42,592 nt of DNA from Fuerstiella sp. (GTDB taxonomy: Bacteria > Planctomycetota > Planctomycetia > Planctomycetales > Planctomycetaceae): contig JAKVAY010000069.1 in NCBI GenBank assembly GCA_022447185.1, positions 1-42,592 on the forward strand, written 5' to 3'. A program made the position numbers and the translations under genes. Of the stretch, positions 34,616 through 42,592 are shown one piece after another. Positions within the stretch are counted from its first letter, which is position 1, and every line of letters begins with the position of its first letter. Under the pieces are notes generated by a model. It did not search any database. It saw only the letters and a list, made by a program, of their open reading frames with translations, and was not told the origin of the DNA.

Positions 34616-36367
34616 TCACCATGTACGAAATGCAGGAGGAGACTGCGTATCGATAAGGTTGTTGTCGTTCTGTGTGTAGACATTGTCTCTGATCAGGTTG
34701 TCCTCTGTGACGTCAGGTTTAAGCCAGATAGCCGTCTCGTTTTCAGTGAAGATGTTGTCGGTGATGTCATTGCCGCTGCCTTTGAGACAGGTGATGCCAA
34801 TCATACTTTTCGTAAAAGTATTCTGCCGGATCGTATTGTTGACTCCGCCGTTGATCACGATGGCTCCCGGTGTGCTGTAGAACCAGCCGGTACTGACAAT
34901 CGTATTTTTCTCAATAATGTTGTGTTTGCCCTTCAGCACAATACCAGGCGCTGTTGAGTAAAGGTCGTTACCGGCAATCGTGTTCTGCCGGGCATTGGTA
35001 CGGACTTCAATATTATCAAAGCAAACATCTCTAATCCGGTTCGAAACGATGTGGTTACCGCTGCCTTTGTTAATCACGATGGCATTGCTCGCCCCGTCGA
35101 ATATGTTCTTTTCGATCCGGTTGCTGTTACCTGAATTAAGCAGGCCGTTTACGCTTTTCAGAATCGTATTTTCTTCAAACACATTCATGGTGCCGCCAAT
35201 GGCCACAGCATCGCGATTTCTGCTGAATGTATTCCCTTTGAAAATATTTTTTAACGAAGAGATTTGTGCGCCAGTGAAACATTGTTCCACCTTGTTATTC
35301 TCGAATCGGTTGCGGGTTCCGTCCGGTTTCTGACGGACCTTCAGAGCATGACGTCCCGTCGTTGAATACTCGATTTTGATTCCCGTAAAGGCATGGGAGA
35401 TTTCGTTGTTACGGATAACGGTACCAGCAGAATTGATCAACCAGATACCGTTATCTCCGCTGCGCCGAATCTGATTGTTCTCAAGAACGCTGTCCTGAGA
35501 CGTTTCCACAATGATGCCCTGACCGGCCGTGTCTTCAACAACGTTTCCGAAAATGTGATTGCGGTGTGACCAGCTGCCCACATTAATTCCGTAGCCCCCG
35601 TTGCCCCTGACAATGTTGCCGCTGATTTCGGCATCCTGTCCGAATTCCGTACCGACCCCATGCCAGTTGTTTCCGCTGACCCGATTGTTTCGAATCGTAA
35701 TATGGTGAGTCGGAGAAGGCGGCAGTGGTTCTTTCAGACCGCCGTGTCCCCAGGCCACAATTCCCTCCGCAGCATTGTCATGCACCTCGTTGTCCTCGAT
35801 CAGAACATGACTGCTGTTGGCCAGTATTAAACCCTTTTCCTGATTCCTGGTGATCGTATTCCGCACAAATTTTCCGTGACTCGAGTAATAGACATAGACC
35901 CGCATGTTCGATTCCAAATGACACCCGGCCATGTCGAACTGTTTCGACTTATTGATGAAGACTCCTTTGGTGCCTGTGACCTCGGAATCCTGAACATGCA
36001 CGTTGTGACAGTTTTCAATGACAAGGCCGCCCAGCTGGGCGGCTCGGTCGCGTGATCCTGTTATTCGCACACGCACGATCTTGATGTGGCGTCTGGTATT
36101 CTTAATCGTGACCGGGTCCTCGTTATCCTGGACAGTGAAACTCTTATCCCGGATCACATACGCGTCGTCCACGCTCGTGCCGGGGCCTCCTGTCACACCG
36201 CTTCCCTCCTGCTGCGACAATTGTTGAAGTTCCTCATCTCCCGAAATCAGGATCGATTGCGAACCAGATACCTGATTTGCCTCCTCGATGCTGATCGCCA
36301 TCGAACTCAGCATCGTCTGACACATCAGAATCATTCCCGTCAGTCTGGTCGCTGTCATCATATTCAC
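34616..36367 (-). CDS. Secreted right-handed parallel beta-helix protein
   Basis: A 583-residue protein with an N-terminal signal-like segment (about residues 5-25) and then a long series of beta-helix coils. Many NN, NxI and GI turns occur (for example HVLIEDNEVHDNAAEGIVAW, NSAGTVIRNNEISHAFTGIK), typical of NosD/pectate-lyase-like (PbH1) repeats. Such exported proteins bind or cleave polysaccharides, or act as adhesins. No acidic cleft motif can be named with confidence. It shares the minus strand with the Tat-exported enolase just upstream, with about 170 bases between. Confidence 0.85.
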   Translation of the reverse strand: MNMMTATRLTGMILMCQTMLSSMAISIEEANQVSGSQSILISGDEELQQLSQQEGSGVTGGPGTSVDDAYVIRDKSFTVQDNEDPVTIKNTRRHIKIVRVRITGSRDRAAQLGGLVIENCHNVHVQDSEVTGTKGVFINKSKQFDMAGCHLESNMRVYVYYSSHGKFVRNTITRNQEKGLILANSSHVLIEDNEVHDNAAEGIVAWGHGGLKEPLPPSPTHHITIRNNRVSGNNWHGVGTEFGQDAEISGNIVRGNGGYGINVGSWSHRNHIFGNVVEDTAGQGIIVETSQDSVLENNQIRRSGDNGIWLINSAGTVIRNNEISHAFTGIKIEYSTTGRHALKVRQKPDGTRNRFENNKVEQCFTGAQISSLKNIFKGNTFSRNRDAVAIGGTMNVFEENTILKSVNGLLNSGNSNRIEKNIFDGASNAIVINKGSGNHIVSNRIRDVCFDNIEVRTNARQNTIAGNDLYSTAPGIVLKGKHNIIEKNTIVSTGWFYSTPGAIVINGGVNNTIRQNTFTKSMIGITCLKGSGNDITDNIFTENETAIWLKPDVTEDNLIRDNVYTQNDNNLIDTQSPPAFRTW

Positions 36368-36540
36368 CTGGGGTTATGTGTTTTGATATTGGGTAAAAGG
36401 ATCCTGTCCACAACACGAAGACGAATGGAAACAAACTCCGGCACCCCGTTCCCACATAATACAATGAATTGCACCGTTGCTGTACGCACGCCACCTGCCG
36501 TCGTTGCTTCACCTGAATCATGGAACCCAGACAATCTTTT

Positions 36541-37764
36541 TTAATAGTCAGCGACTGAGCCGTCCGGCAGCTTCGCACCTGGCCAGCGCCATTTGTAGCT
36601 GGGGTCTGCGGCGACGCTGGCCATCTTGTCGCGATCGATCGTGATGCCCAGGCCCGGACCTTCAGGCAATGTCGCGTAGGCCGTTGTATCGTCGACGGTC
36701 CAGGGCCGATTCATAAACTGCTCGCCCCATCGGAGGAGTCCCGGCGCCGTTTCGTGGATCAACAAAAACGGAATGGACGCACCCACACTCAGACTTGCAG
36801 TCGCGCCCAGCGGCGACGTCGTACAGTGAGGGGCCAGCGGCACGTGATAAGTCTCCGCCAGGATGGCAATCTTTTTCATCTGCGTGATGCCGCCGCAGTG
36901 GGCCACATCGGGCTGGAGCACGTCAATACAGCGCTGGTCAAGATACGGTATGAACTCCCAGATCGTCCGGTCCCGCTCACCGGTGGCCAGCGGGATATCG
37001 ATGGCCGCTTTCAATCGCTTGAACACTTCGATGTTGCCCGGTACGGCCACCTCTTCGATGAACAGCACGTCGTACGCCTTAACCGCCGCCGCCAGCTGGA
37101 TCAGCGCAGCCGGCGGTATCGCACAGTGAGCATCGAACATCACGATGCCCTCCGGGCCGACACGCTCGCGGTCGAGCCTGATCTGGTTGATCATCCGCTC
37201 GATTTCCGACGGCGTGACGGCGTGATCGTAAACGCCTGCCGGCGGAGCTTTGCGCGATTTCGACGTGGGATAGACCTTAACCTTGTCGCGACATGGTCCG
37301 CCCAGCAGACGATGCACGGGCACGCCCCATAGTTTGCCGGTGATGTCCCACAAAGCCATGTCAATTCCGGCAATCGTGTGGCACATGAACGGCCCGCCGC
37401 GCATGTCGCGATGCGCGCGAAACAGCTTTTGCCACAGGTATTCGATGCGAGTCGGGTTTTCTCCGTCGAGCAGATCAAACATCCGTCTGGCCAGTGCTTC
37501 GGCAGCGGAGGGAACCAACGCACTCACTTCGCCCCACCCGGTTACACCCCGGCTGGTCTCAATCTCAACATAGACTTTATTCTGAACAAGATGCGTGCGC
37601 ATGCCTGTAATCTTCACACCCGATGCGCGGTCAGCGACTTGCGCCGCAGGATTCCTGTCCTGCCCAACCGCCTGATGCACGAATGCGGCACCGGCAGCTG
37701 CGGCACCCAGACCTGTCAGAAGGTCACGACGACTCAGAATTTTTGATGAGTGTTCGTTGTTCAT
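36541..37764 (-). CDS. Tat-exported enolase-superfamily protein
   Basis: A 407-residue protein with a twin-arginine signal (SRRDLLTGLGAAAAGAAFV, residues 11-29), unusual because most mandelate racemase family enzymes are cytoplasmic. The capping domain covers about 50-165. The barrel shows DAH (Asp211, His213), metal ligands Glu237 (FIEE) and Glu263 (ATGERD), and the dyad Asp286 and His313 (APHC). The segment between the capping domain and DAH is about 10 residues shorter than in typical relatives and lacks a clear KxK or KxD catalytic pair; only a basic SKSRKAPP stretch is near. It is related to galactonate-dehydratase-like enzymes, but its activity is uncertain. Confidence 0.88.
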   Translation of the reverse strand: MNNEHSSKILSRRDLLTGLGAAAAGAAFVHQAVGQDRNPAAQVADRASGVKITGMRTHLVQNKVYVEIETSRGVTGWGEVSALVPSAAEALARRMFDLLDGENPTRIEYLWQKLFRAHRDMRGGPFMCHTIAGIDMALWDITGKLWGVPVHRLLGGPCRDKVKVYPTSKSRKAPPAGVYDHAVTPSEIERMINQIRLDRERVGPEGIVMFDAHCAIPPAALIQLAAAVKAYDVLFIEEVAVPGNIEVFKRLKAAIDIPLATGERDRTIWEFIPYLDQRCIDVLQPDVAHCGGITQMKKIAILAETYHVPLAPHCTTSPLGATASLSVGASIPFLLIHETAPGLLRWGEQFMNRPWTVDDTTAYATLPEGPGLGITIDRDKMASVAADPSYKWRWPGAKLPDGSVADY

Positions 37765-38290
37765 GGCATACTTACTTTATTTCTGAAATGTGAAAATTCA
37801 TTGCGTGACCGCCGTTAGCTGGCTGTTCGTTTCGTGACCAGCAAAGTTGTTGACTGCTGTGCCCGTGGCCCTCTGCAATGTAAACAGCCGGTGTTTGTTT
37901 GCTGTGTGCATTTCTGAACAAACGGTGGGAGTGTCTTCCAGCGGCAGCGGGTCTTCGGGGACTATTTCTCCGACTATAGTTCCATCGCCCGCACTTGACA
38001 CTACACGCGCCGGTGATACCGAGCCGGAATTGAGGATGCCGCAGAGTCTCCCGGCTTAGAGTTCATAGGTTCAGCCGTGTGCCGTCGACCTGAGGTATTG
38101 GTTGAAACTCCCTTAAAGGCATCCGTAGGATACGGCTTTGGCAAGACACACTGACGATTGACCAGTGTTGCTTCGACGCTGAGTGACGCGAACACGATTT
38201 TTCCCTTCAACCGCGATCGCTCTCGCCTGATGAGTAGCGATGACCGGATTGCCAACTGCAGACCGGCGTTCCGCGAGAAAGTCTGATCAC
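37765..38290. other. Gene-free region between divergent genes
   Basis: It separates the Tat-exported enolase (minus) from the serine hydrolase (plus) and must hold both promoters. Open frames here lack coding character. Confidence 0.3.
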
Positions 38291-39604
38291 ATGAATCGAA
38301 TCCCGCTCCGGTTACTTGCTCGATCCGTCTTGTTGTCCGCGATTGCGGTGACTCAGACGTTTACAGCTCATGCGCAGCCAGTGCTCACAACAGCACCGCT
38401 GACAAAGGCTGTTCCACGCGACGTGGGAATGTCGGCGGAACGACTGAAACGCATTGATCGGATGTGTGAGAACGCCGTCGAAGAAGGTGATGTACCGGGA
38501 ATCGTGGCCTTGGTAGCGCGACACGGAAAAATTGTCTACCACAAGGCATATGGTATGGCGGACAACGAGGCTGGGAGAGCATTGAAAAAGGACGACATCT
38601 TCCGAATTGCTTCCCAGAGCAAAGCCATTACGGCGACAGCTGTAATGATGTTATGGGAAGAGGCACGCTTTCAACTGGACGATCCCATTGCCAATTACAT
38701 TCCCGAATTCTCGAACACGGGTGTGCTTCAAACCTTCAATGAAGAAGAGGTCACCTGGACGACGGAACCGGTCAAAACACCGATCACGATTCGCCATCTC
38801 CTCACCCACACTTCGGGACTCGGCTATGGCGTGATCGACGCAGATGAGCGATTCCGGAAGATGTATGCCAGGGTCGGCGTCACTGATGTCGTTACCACTG
38901 AACCAGTGACCATTGCCGAAAATGTGAAGAAGCTGGCGACCTTGCCATTGCACCATCATCCCGGCGAGCAGTTTACCTACAGCGAGGGATTGGATGTCTT
39001 AGGCTATTTCATTGAGATTGTATCCGGTCAACCCTTTGATGTTTTCCTGCGCGAACGTTTGTTTGAACCGCTCGGCATGCACGACACTGCATTCTATTTG
39101 CCGGAAGAGAAAGCACACCGACTGGTCCGTCTTCAAAAACCGGAGAATCACGTTTGGGTCGGCTACCCGGTGACGTTCTACGACCCGGATTATCCCATCA
39201 AAGGAGCCAAGACCTTCTTCTCGGGCGGAGCCGGCCTGTCGAGTACGGCAAAGGACTATGCAACCTTCCTGCAGATGTATCTCAACGGCGGAAAATTAAA
39301 CGGAGTCCGTATTCTCAGCCGGACAACGATAGAAACCATAATGCAGGATCAGACAGGCGCGATCTTTGGTAGTGATGACAGACATTACGGACTCGCCTTC
39401 GGCGTTCTTACGAAGCACGGACAGGTCACTGGCGGTCTGGGGAGTCCCGGAACCTTTGACTGGGGCGGCTATTTCAACACTCAGTATTTCGCAGACCCCA
39501 AAGAGGGAACGCTCGGTATTATTATGAAGCAGACACGGGAGCAGATCGATGACGAGACTCGCTGGAAGTTTCGTTTGTTAGTTGGACAGGCGATTGACGA
39601 CTGA
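38291..39604 (+). CDS. Serine hydrolase of the beta-lactamase (class C/esterase EstB) family
   Basis: A 437-residue protein. The ATG at 38291 opens a signal peptide (about residues 1-28, ending AHA). The earlier in-frame ATG adds a non-signal stretch. The catalytic SxxK is SQSK (Ser108, Lys111). The class C Tyr motif is YSE (in FTYSEGLDVLG) where YxN is usual, a change common among esterases and peptidases of this family. A C-terminal WGG block (FDWGGYFNTQYFADP) replaces KTG. It is exported and probably hydrolyses an ester or peptide; beta-lactam activity is not implied. It is followed about 240 bases later by the MBL gene on the same strand. Confidence 0.92.
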   Translation: MNRIPLRLLARSVLLSAIAVTQTFTAHAQPVLTTAPLTKAVPRDVGMSAERLKRIDRMCENAVEEGDVPGIVALVARHGKIVYHKAYGMADNEAGRALKKDDIFRIASQSKAITATAVMMLWEEARFQLDDPIANYIPEFSNTGVLQTFNEEEVTWTTEPVKTPITIRHLLTHTSGLGYGVIDADERFRKMYARVGVTDVVTTEPVTIAENVKKLATLPLHHHPGEQFTYSEGLDVLGYFIEIVSGQPFDVFLRERLFEPLGMHDTAFYLPEEKAHRLVRLQKPENHVWVGYPVTFYDPDYPIKGAKTFFSGGAGLSSTAKDYATFLQMYLNGGKLNGVRILSRTTIETIMQDQTGAIFGSDDRHYGLAFGVLTKHGQVTGGLGSPGTFDWGGYFNTQYFADPKEGTLGIIMKQTREQIDDETRWKFRLLVGQAIDD

Positions 39605-39844
39605 TGCAAACGCACGTCTGGGCAAAGTCAGCCGTGCTGCCTGCCACGACATTCCGGAATTTTCAACACCGCGGAAATAACATCACTGGTCCCGTTGCCC
39701 GATATCGTAATCGCGTTCACTCTCACTTTCTGAAAAACGAATCCAAAGCCGAGTTCGCAAATATGCGGGAAGTCACCGAGTTCGGATCCGCACAGGTCAA
39801 CATAAAACAGCTCCGCGTCACCACTCTCACTACAGAGTCCTCTC

Positions 39845-41704
39845 TTGAACGAAATCGCACCTAACCTGTACGTCTTCGACGACACCTGCAACGTCTATGT
39901 CCTTCGTGATGGCAACCGCGCGATCCTCATTGATTGCGGCAGCGGTACGATCGTCGACCAACTCCCGCAGGTGGGTGTGGCACAGGTCGATTGGGTGCTC
40001 TTTACCCACCACCATCGTGATCAGTGCTTCGGCGCAAACCGACTACTGCAACAGGGTGCACGATTGGCGGCCCCTCAGCACGAGCGTCATCTTTTTGATC
40101 GTGCCCATGATTATTGGCAGCAAAAGCGGATCTTCGACAACTACAACGACCGCAGCACTTTTTTCACCATTGGTGAGGATCTGCCCATCGCGAAAGCACT
40201 GGAAGACTATGAGCGATTCGAATGGGGCCCGTATTCGTTATTCATCCTGCCGACGCCAGGCCACACGCACGGCAGCATCACACTGATCGTGAACCTGAAT
40301 GACCAAACGTTCGCGTTCACTGGTGACCTGATGCACGACGACGGGAAGCTTTACCAGCTCCACGCGATGGAATACGAGTACGGAGATCTGATCGGCGCCA
40401 CGTTGACCGCTCAATCGATCTCAGCGCTCAGAAAGAAAAATGTCTCGCTGGCACTTCCTTCGCACGGGCCGCTTATTGAATCTCCCGACGATTGCATCGA
40501 CCGACTTGACGAACGGCTTCACGCTCTGCTTGACCTCATGCGTGACCGTGTGGGCGCTCCACCTGGGAATCGGTTCCCGCATGAGATTCAGCTTGAGCAG
40601 ATTAGTCCGCACTTACTTTGGGGAACCGAACACACGTGCTCTAATTTTTACGTGATTAAATCGGACAGTGGCAAAGCACTGTTCATCGACTATCCGTATT
40701 TCTCACGCGGAATCTTTCTCACCAGCCTTCACTCTCCCGAACCCTTCTCGCAATTGCGTTTCACCGAGCACCATCTGGATGAACTATACGAGCGTTGGGG
40801 GATTCGCAAGTTCGACGTGGTAATTGCCACTCACATTCATGACGATCACGTTTGCGGCATTCCCTATCTGCAGAAGCATCATGGCACGAAATGCTGGACT
40901 CTGGACGACGTTGCGAAGGTAATCGAGGCACCGGAACGCTGGAATACTCCCTGCATCATGCAGCCACCGGTGCGTGTCGATCGACGATTTCAGGATGGCG
41001 AACGTTTCGAGTGGGAGGGAATTCTATTCGAGATCGTGTTCTATCCAGGTCAGACCGAATTCCACGCGGCAATCGCTGCGGACATCGACGGCAGGCGAGT
41101 GTTGTTCTCCGGTGACAGCTCATACCCGCTCAAACGCTACCTGCCGGAAAAAGAGAAGGAGTGGATGGTCAATTCCGTTCTCCGCAATTCGCTGACCTTC
41201 TCCATGCATCGCAAGTGTGCCGACGAATTTGAGCGTTTGCATCCTGATCTGCTCTGTCCCGGTCATGGACCGTACTACGAAATTCCTGAAGAGGCATTCC
41301 AGTCCCATCGTGAATATGTGGAATCCAAGGAAGCTGTCTGGAGAGACCTTCTTCCGCCGCCGGAAGAACTCGGTGTGGATCTCTTCTGGGCACGGTTACT
41401 GCCGTATCAGTCTCGTGTGAGTCCTGGCAGTGAGGTCGAGTATACTCTGGAGTTGCGTAATTCGTTTGGCAAAGAAACGACGTTCTCGGCACACCTCAGC
41501 ACCACACTCCCGATTGCAACCCACCCTGAACAGGATCAGATCAGATTGGCGCCAGGTGCCACAGGTGAACTGACCTTCAACACACATATCCCCGCAAATG
41601 CTTCTTCTCACTCGTCCTGTCGCCATCTGGTGACCGCTCATGTGGTGGTCGATGGTCGCTCGCACGGTCCGATCACGGAAGCTCTGCTGGTGGTGAGCGA
41701 TTAA
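39845..41704 (+). CDS. Double metallo-beta-lactamase-fold protein with C-terminal beta domain
   Basis: A 619-residue protein starting with TTG at 39845 (no better start near the first beta strand). Two MBL domains are fused. Domain 1 (about 5-225) has HHHRDQ (His55, His57, Asp59, Gln60), His140 in GHTHG, Asp161 and His207. The last His of HxHxDH is Gln. Domain 2 (about 240-480) has a canonical THIHDDH (His330, His332, Asp334, His335), Gln403 where the GHT His is expected (PGQTEFHA), Asp424 and His474. Residues about 500-619 look like a beta-sandwich. No signal peptide. Such proteins hydrolyse lactones, esters or phosphodiesters; the substrate is unknown. It lies between a serine hydrolase and a phosphoesterase. 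Confidence 0.88.
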   Translation: MNEIAPNLYVFDDTCNVYVLRDGNRAILIDCGSGTIVDQLPQVGVAQVDWVLFTHHHRDQCFGANRLLQQGARLAAPQHERHLFDRAHDYWQQKRIFDNYNDRSTFFTIGEDLPIAKALEDYERFEWGPYSLFILPTPGHTHGSITLIVNLNDQTFAFTGDLMHDDGKLYQLHAMEYEYGDLIGATLTAQSISALRKKNVSLALPSHGPLIESPDDCIDRLDERLHALLDLMRDRVGAPPGNRFPHEIQLEQISPHLLWGTEHTCSNFYVIKSDSGKALFIDYPYFSRGIFLTSLHSPEPFSQLRFTEHHLDELYERWGIRKFDVVIATHIHDDHVCGIPYLQKHHGTKCWTLDDVAKVIEAPERWNTPCIMQPPVRVDRRFQDGERFEWEGILFEIVFYPGQTEFHAAIAADIDGRRVLFSGDSSYPLKRYLPEKEKEWMVNSVLRNSLTFSMHRKCADEFERLHPDLLCPGHGPYYEIPEEAFQSHREYVESKEAVWRDLLPPPEELGVDLFWARLLPYQSRVSPGSEVEYTLELRNSFGKETTFSAHLSTTLPIATHPEQDQIRLAPGATGELTFNTHIPANASSHSSCRHLVTAHVVVDGRSHGPITEALLVVSD

Positions 41705-41761
41705 GAGAATCCGACGTCGTGCTTTTAAAGAACCGTTCATCTGTGTCTGAAGGCAATTGTT

Positions 41762-42592
41762 GTGACTGAACACCGATTCAGGAATCCTCTGCCAGCCCTA
41801 AACACTCGTCGCGGTTTTTTGCAATCTGTCGGGGTGGCGGCAACGTCGATTTTGGTTTCCGAATCTGCTCGTTGCCACCTGTCAAATATTTCATCGCCAA
41901 TTCGACTCGGCATGATCACCGACCTGCATCAGGACACCGTGCACGACGGTCCGGAACGTCTTGGAACATTTCTGAAAGAAATGAAGAAAGACCCGCCGGA
42001 TGCGATCATTCAGCTGGGTGACTTTGCGGTTCCCTCCAAAGAAAATCAGACGCTCACAGACTCCTTCAATCATGCTCATCCTGTCGCAATGCACGTGCTC
42101 GGAAATCACGATGCCGATGGTGGATATTCATACGACCAGACACTCGAAGCGTGGGGAATGAAAGAACGATACTACTACCGTGACATTGGAGGTCTGCGTG
42201 TGATCGTACTCGACGGGAACGAAAAACCACCAAATCACATAAGTGGCTATCCGTCGCACATCGGACTGACGCAGATGACATGGCTGCAAACCACACTCCA
42301 AAGTCATGATGGTCCGATCCTCGTTTTAAGTCATCAGCCTTTGGCCGGTCCATGGGCCGTCGATAACGCCGATGACATTCAGAATGTCCTGAACACAGCG
42401 GCAGATCGCGTTCTACTGGCTGTGAACGGGCATTCTCACATCGATCATCTCGTCCGTAAGGGAAACATCGGGTACCTGCACTTGAATTCAGCGTCGTACG
42501 TGTGGGTCGGACGGAGATACAGGCGTCAGACTTACAGCCCTGAAATTCACGCTGCCTATCCAAAACTGGCGTCTGCCTGTCCTTATCGAGAA
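41762..42592 (+). CDS. Tat-exported metallophosphoesterase, 3' partial
   Basis: An open frame from GTG at 41762 to the right edge (277 codons, no stop), 57 bases after the MBL gene on the same strand. It starts with a Tat signal (NTRRGFLQSVGVAATSILVS, residues 14-33). The calcineurin-like metallophosphatase motifs are complete: MITDLHQD (Asp54, His56), QLGDF, VLGNHDADGG, VLSHQPL and NGHSHIDH. A two-metal centre would hydrolyse phosphomono- or diesters outside the cytoplasm. The frame is easily missed because it has no stop inside the window. The C-terminus is outside the window. Confidence 0.9.
   Translation, partial: MTEHRFRNPLPALNTRRGFLQSVGVAATSILVSESARCHLSNISSPIRLGMITDLHQDTVHDGPERLGTFLKEMKKDPPDAIIQLGDFAVPSKENQTLTDSFNHAHPVAMHVLGNHDADGGYSYDQTLEAWGMKERYYYRDIGGLRVIVLDGNEKPPNHISGYPSHIGLTQMTWLQTTLQSHDGPILVLSHQPLAGPWAVDNADDIQNVLNTAADRVLLAVNGHSHIDHLVRKGNIGYLHLNSASYVWVGRRYRRQTYSPEIHAAYPKLASACPYRE

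Noticed and set aside
39628..39891. An 87-codon minus-strand open frame between the hydrolase and MBL genes
   Set aside because: It overlaps the MBL start antisense and has no recognisable features.

Overview
The window comes from a chromosome of the phylum Planctomycetes (Planctomycetaceae-like). Three things support this: Tat-exported DUF1501 proteins paired with a PSCyt1/DUF1549/DUF1553 cytochrome protein, enolase-superfamily sugar-acid dehydratases (one with a Tat signal), and many secreted or membrane proteins with HEAT, LRR, beta-helix or zinc-ribbon parts. Base composition looks moderately GC-rich by eye. Genes are spaced loosely, and intergenic regions carry many gene fossils.

Left part (1-7147): an apparent integrated element. 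It holds a replication-type AAA ATPase cut by the left edge, a short NrdR-like zinc-ribbon protein, a coiled-coil protein, a 69-base three-way-junction palindrome and a small helical protein. Two cargo-like genes follow (a secreted hypothetical and a zinc-ribbon/HEAT/LRR membrane protein), then a tyrosine recombinase. The recombinase stops 10 bases before the 3' end of a selenocysteine tRNA gene (selC, anticodon TCA, minus strand). This is the classic layout of an island integrated at the 3' end of a tRNA gene.

Middle part (7148-12334): a core MetE-type zinc methyltransferase, a four-helix membrane protein, a secreted fasciclin protein and a DCC-family thiol protein. Among them lie fossils of a second fasciclin gene, an NAD(P)-binding epimerase-like gene and a short-chain dehydrogenase.

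Polymer-degradation-type block (12335-21158): on the minus strand a PSD1-type cytochrome protein followed by a DUF1501 protein. Divergent from it, behind a good sigma70-type promoter, is a second DUF1501 gene overlapped by a beta-propeller gene. A galactonate-dehydratase-like enolase follows.

Right part (21472-42592): a gluzincin peptidase, small membrane proteins, a PAP2 phosphatase, an FKBP lipoprotein, a transhydrogenase (SthA) fossil and pyrG. Then come a small secreted protein, a 977-residue repeat lipoprotein, and a broken sucrose locus in which a 52-codon stub of sucrose-phosphate synthase and a PfkB sugar kinase flank a caspase/CHAT-like orphan gene. The window ends with a beta-helix protein, a Tat-exported enolase, a serine hydrolase, a double metallo-beta-lactamase protein and a Tat-exported metallophosphoesterase cut by the right edge.

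The most unusual points are the selC-integrated element with its structured intergenic RNA/DNA site, the caspase-like gene with a duplicated ribosome-binding region inside a broken sucrose locus, and the double MBL protein in which each half has lost a different metal ligand.
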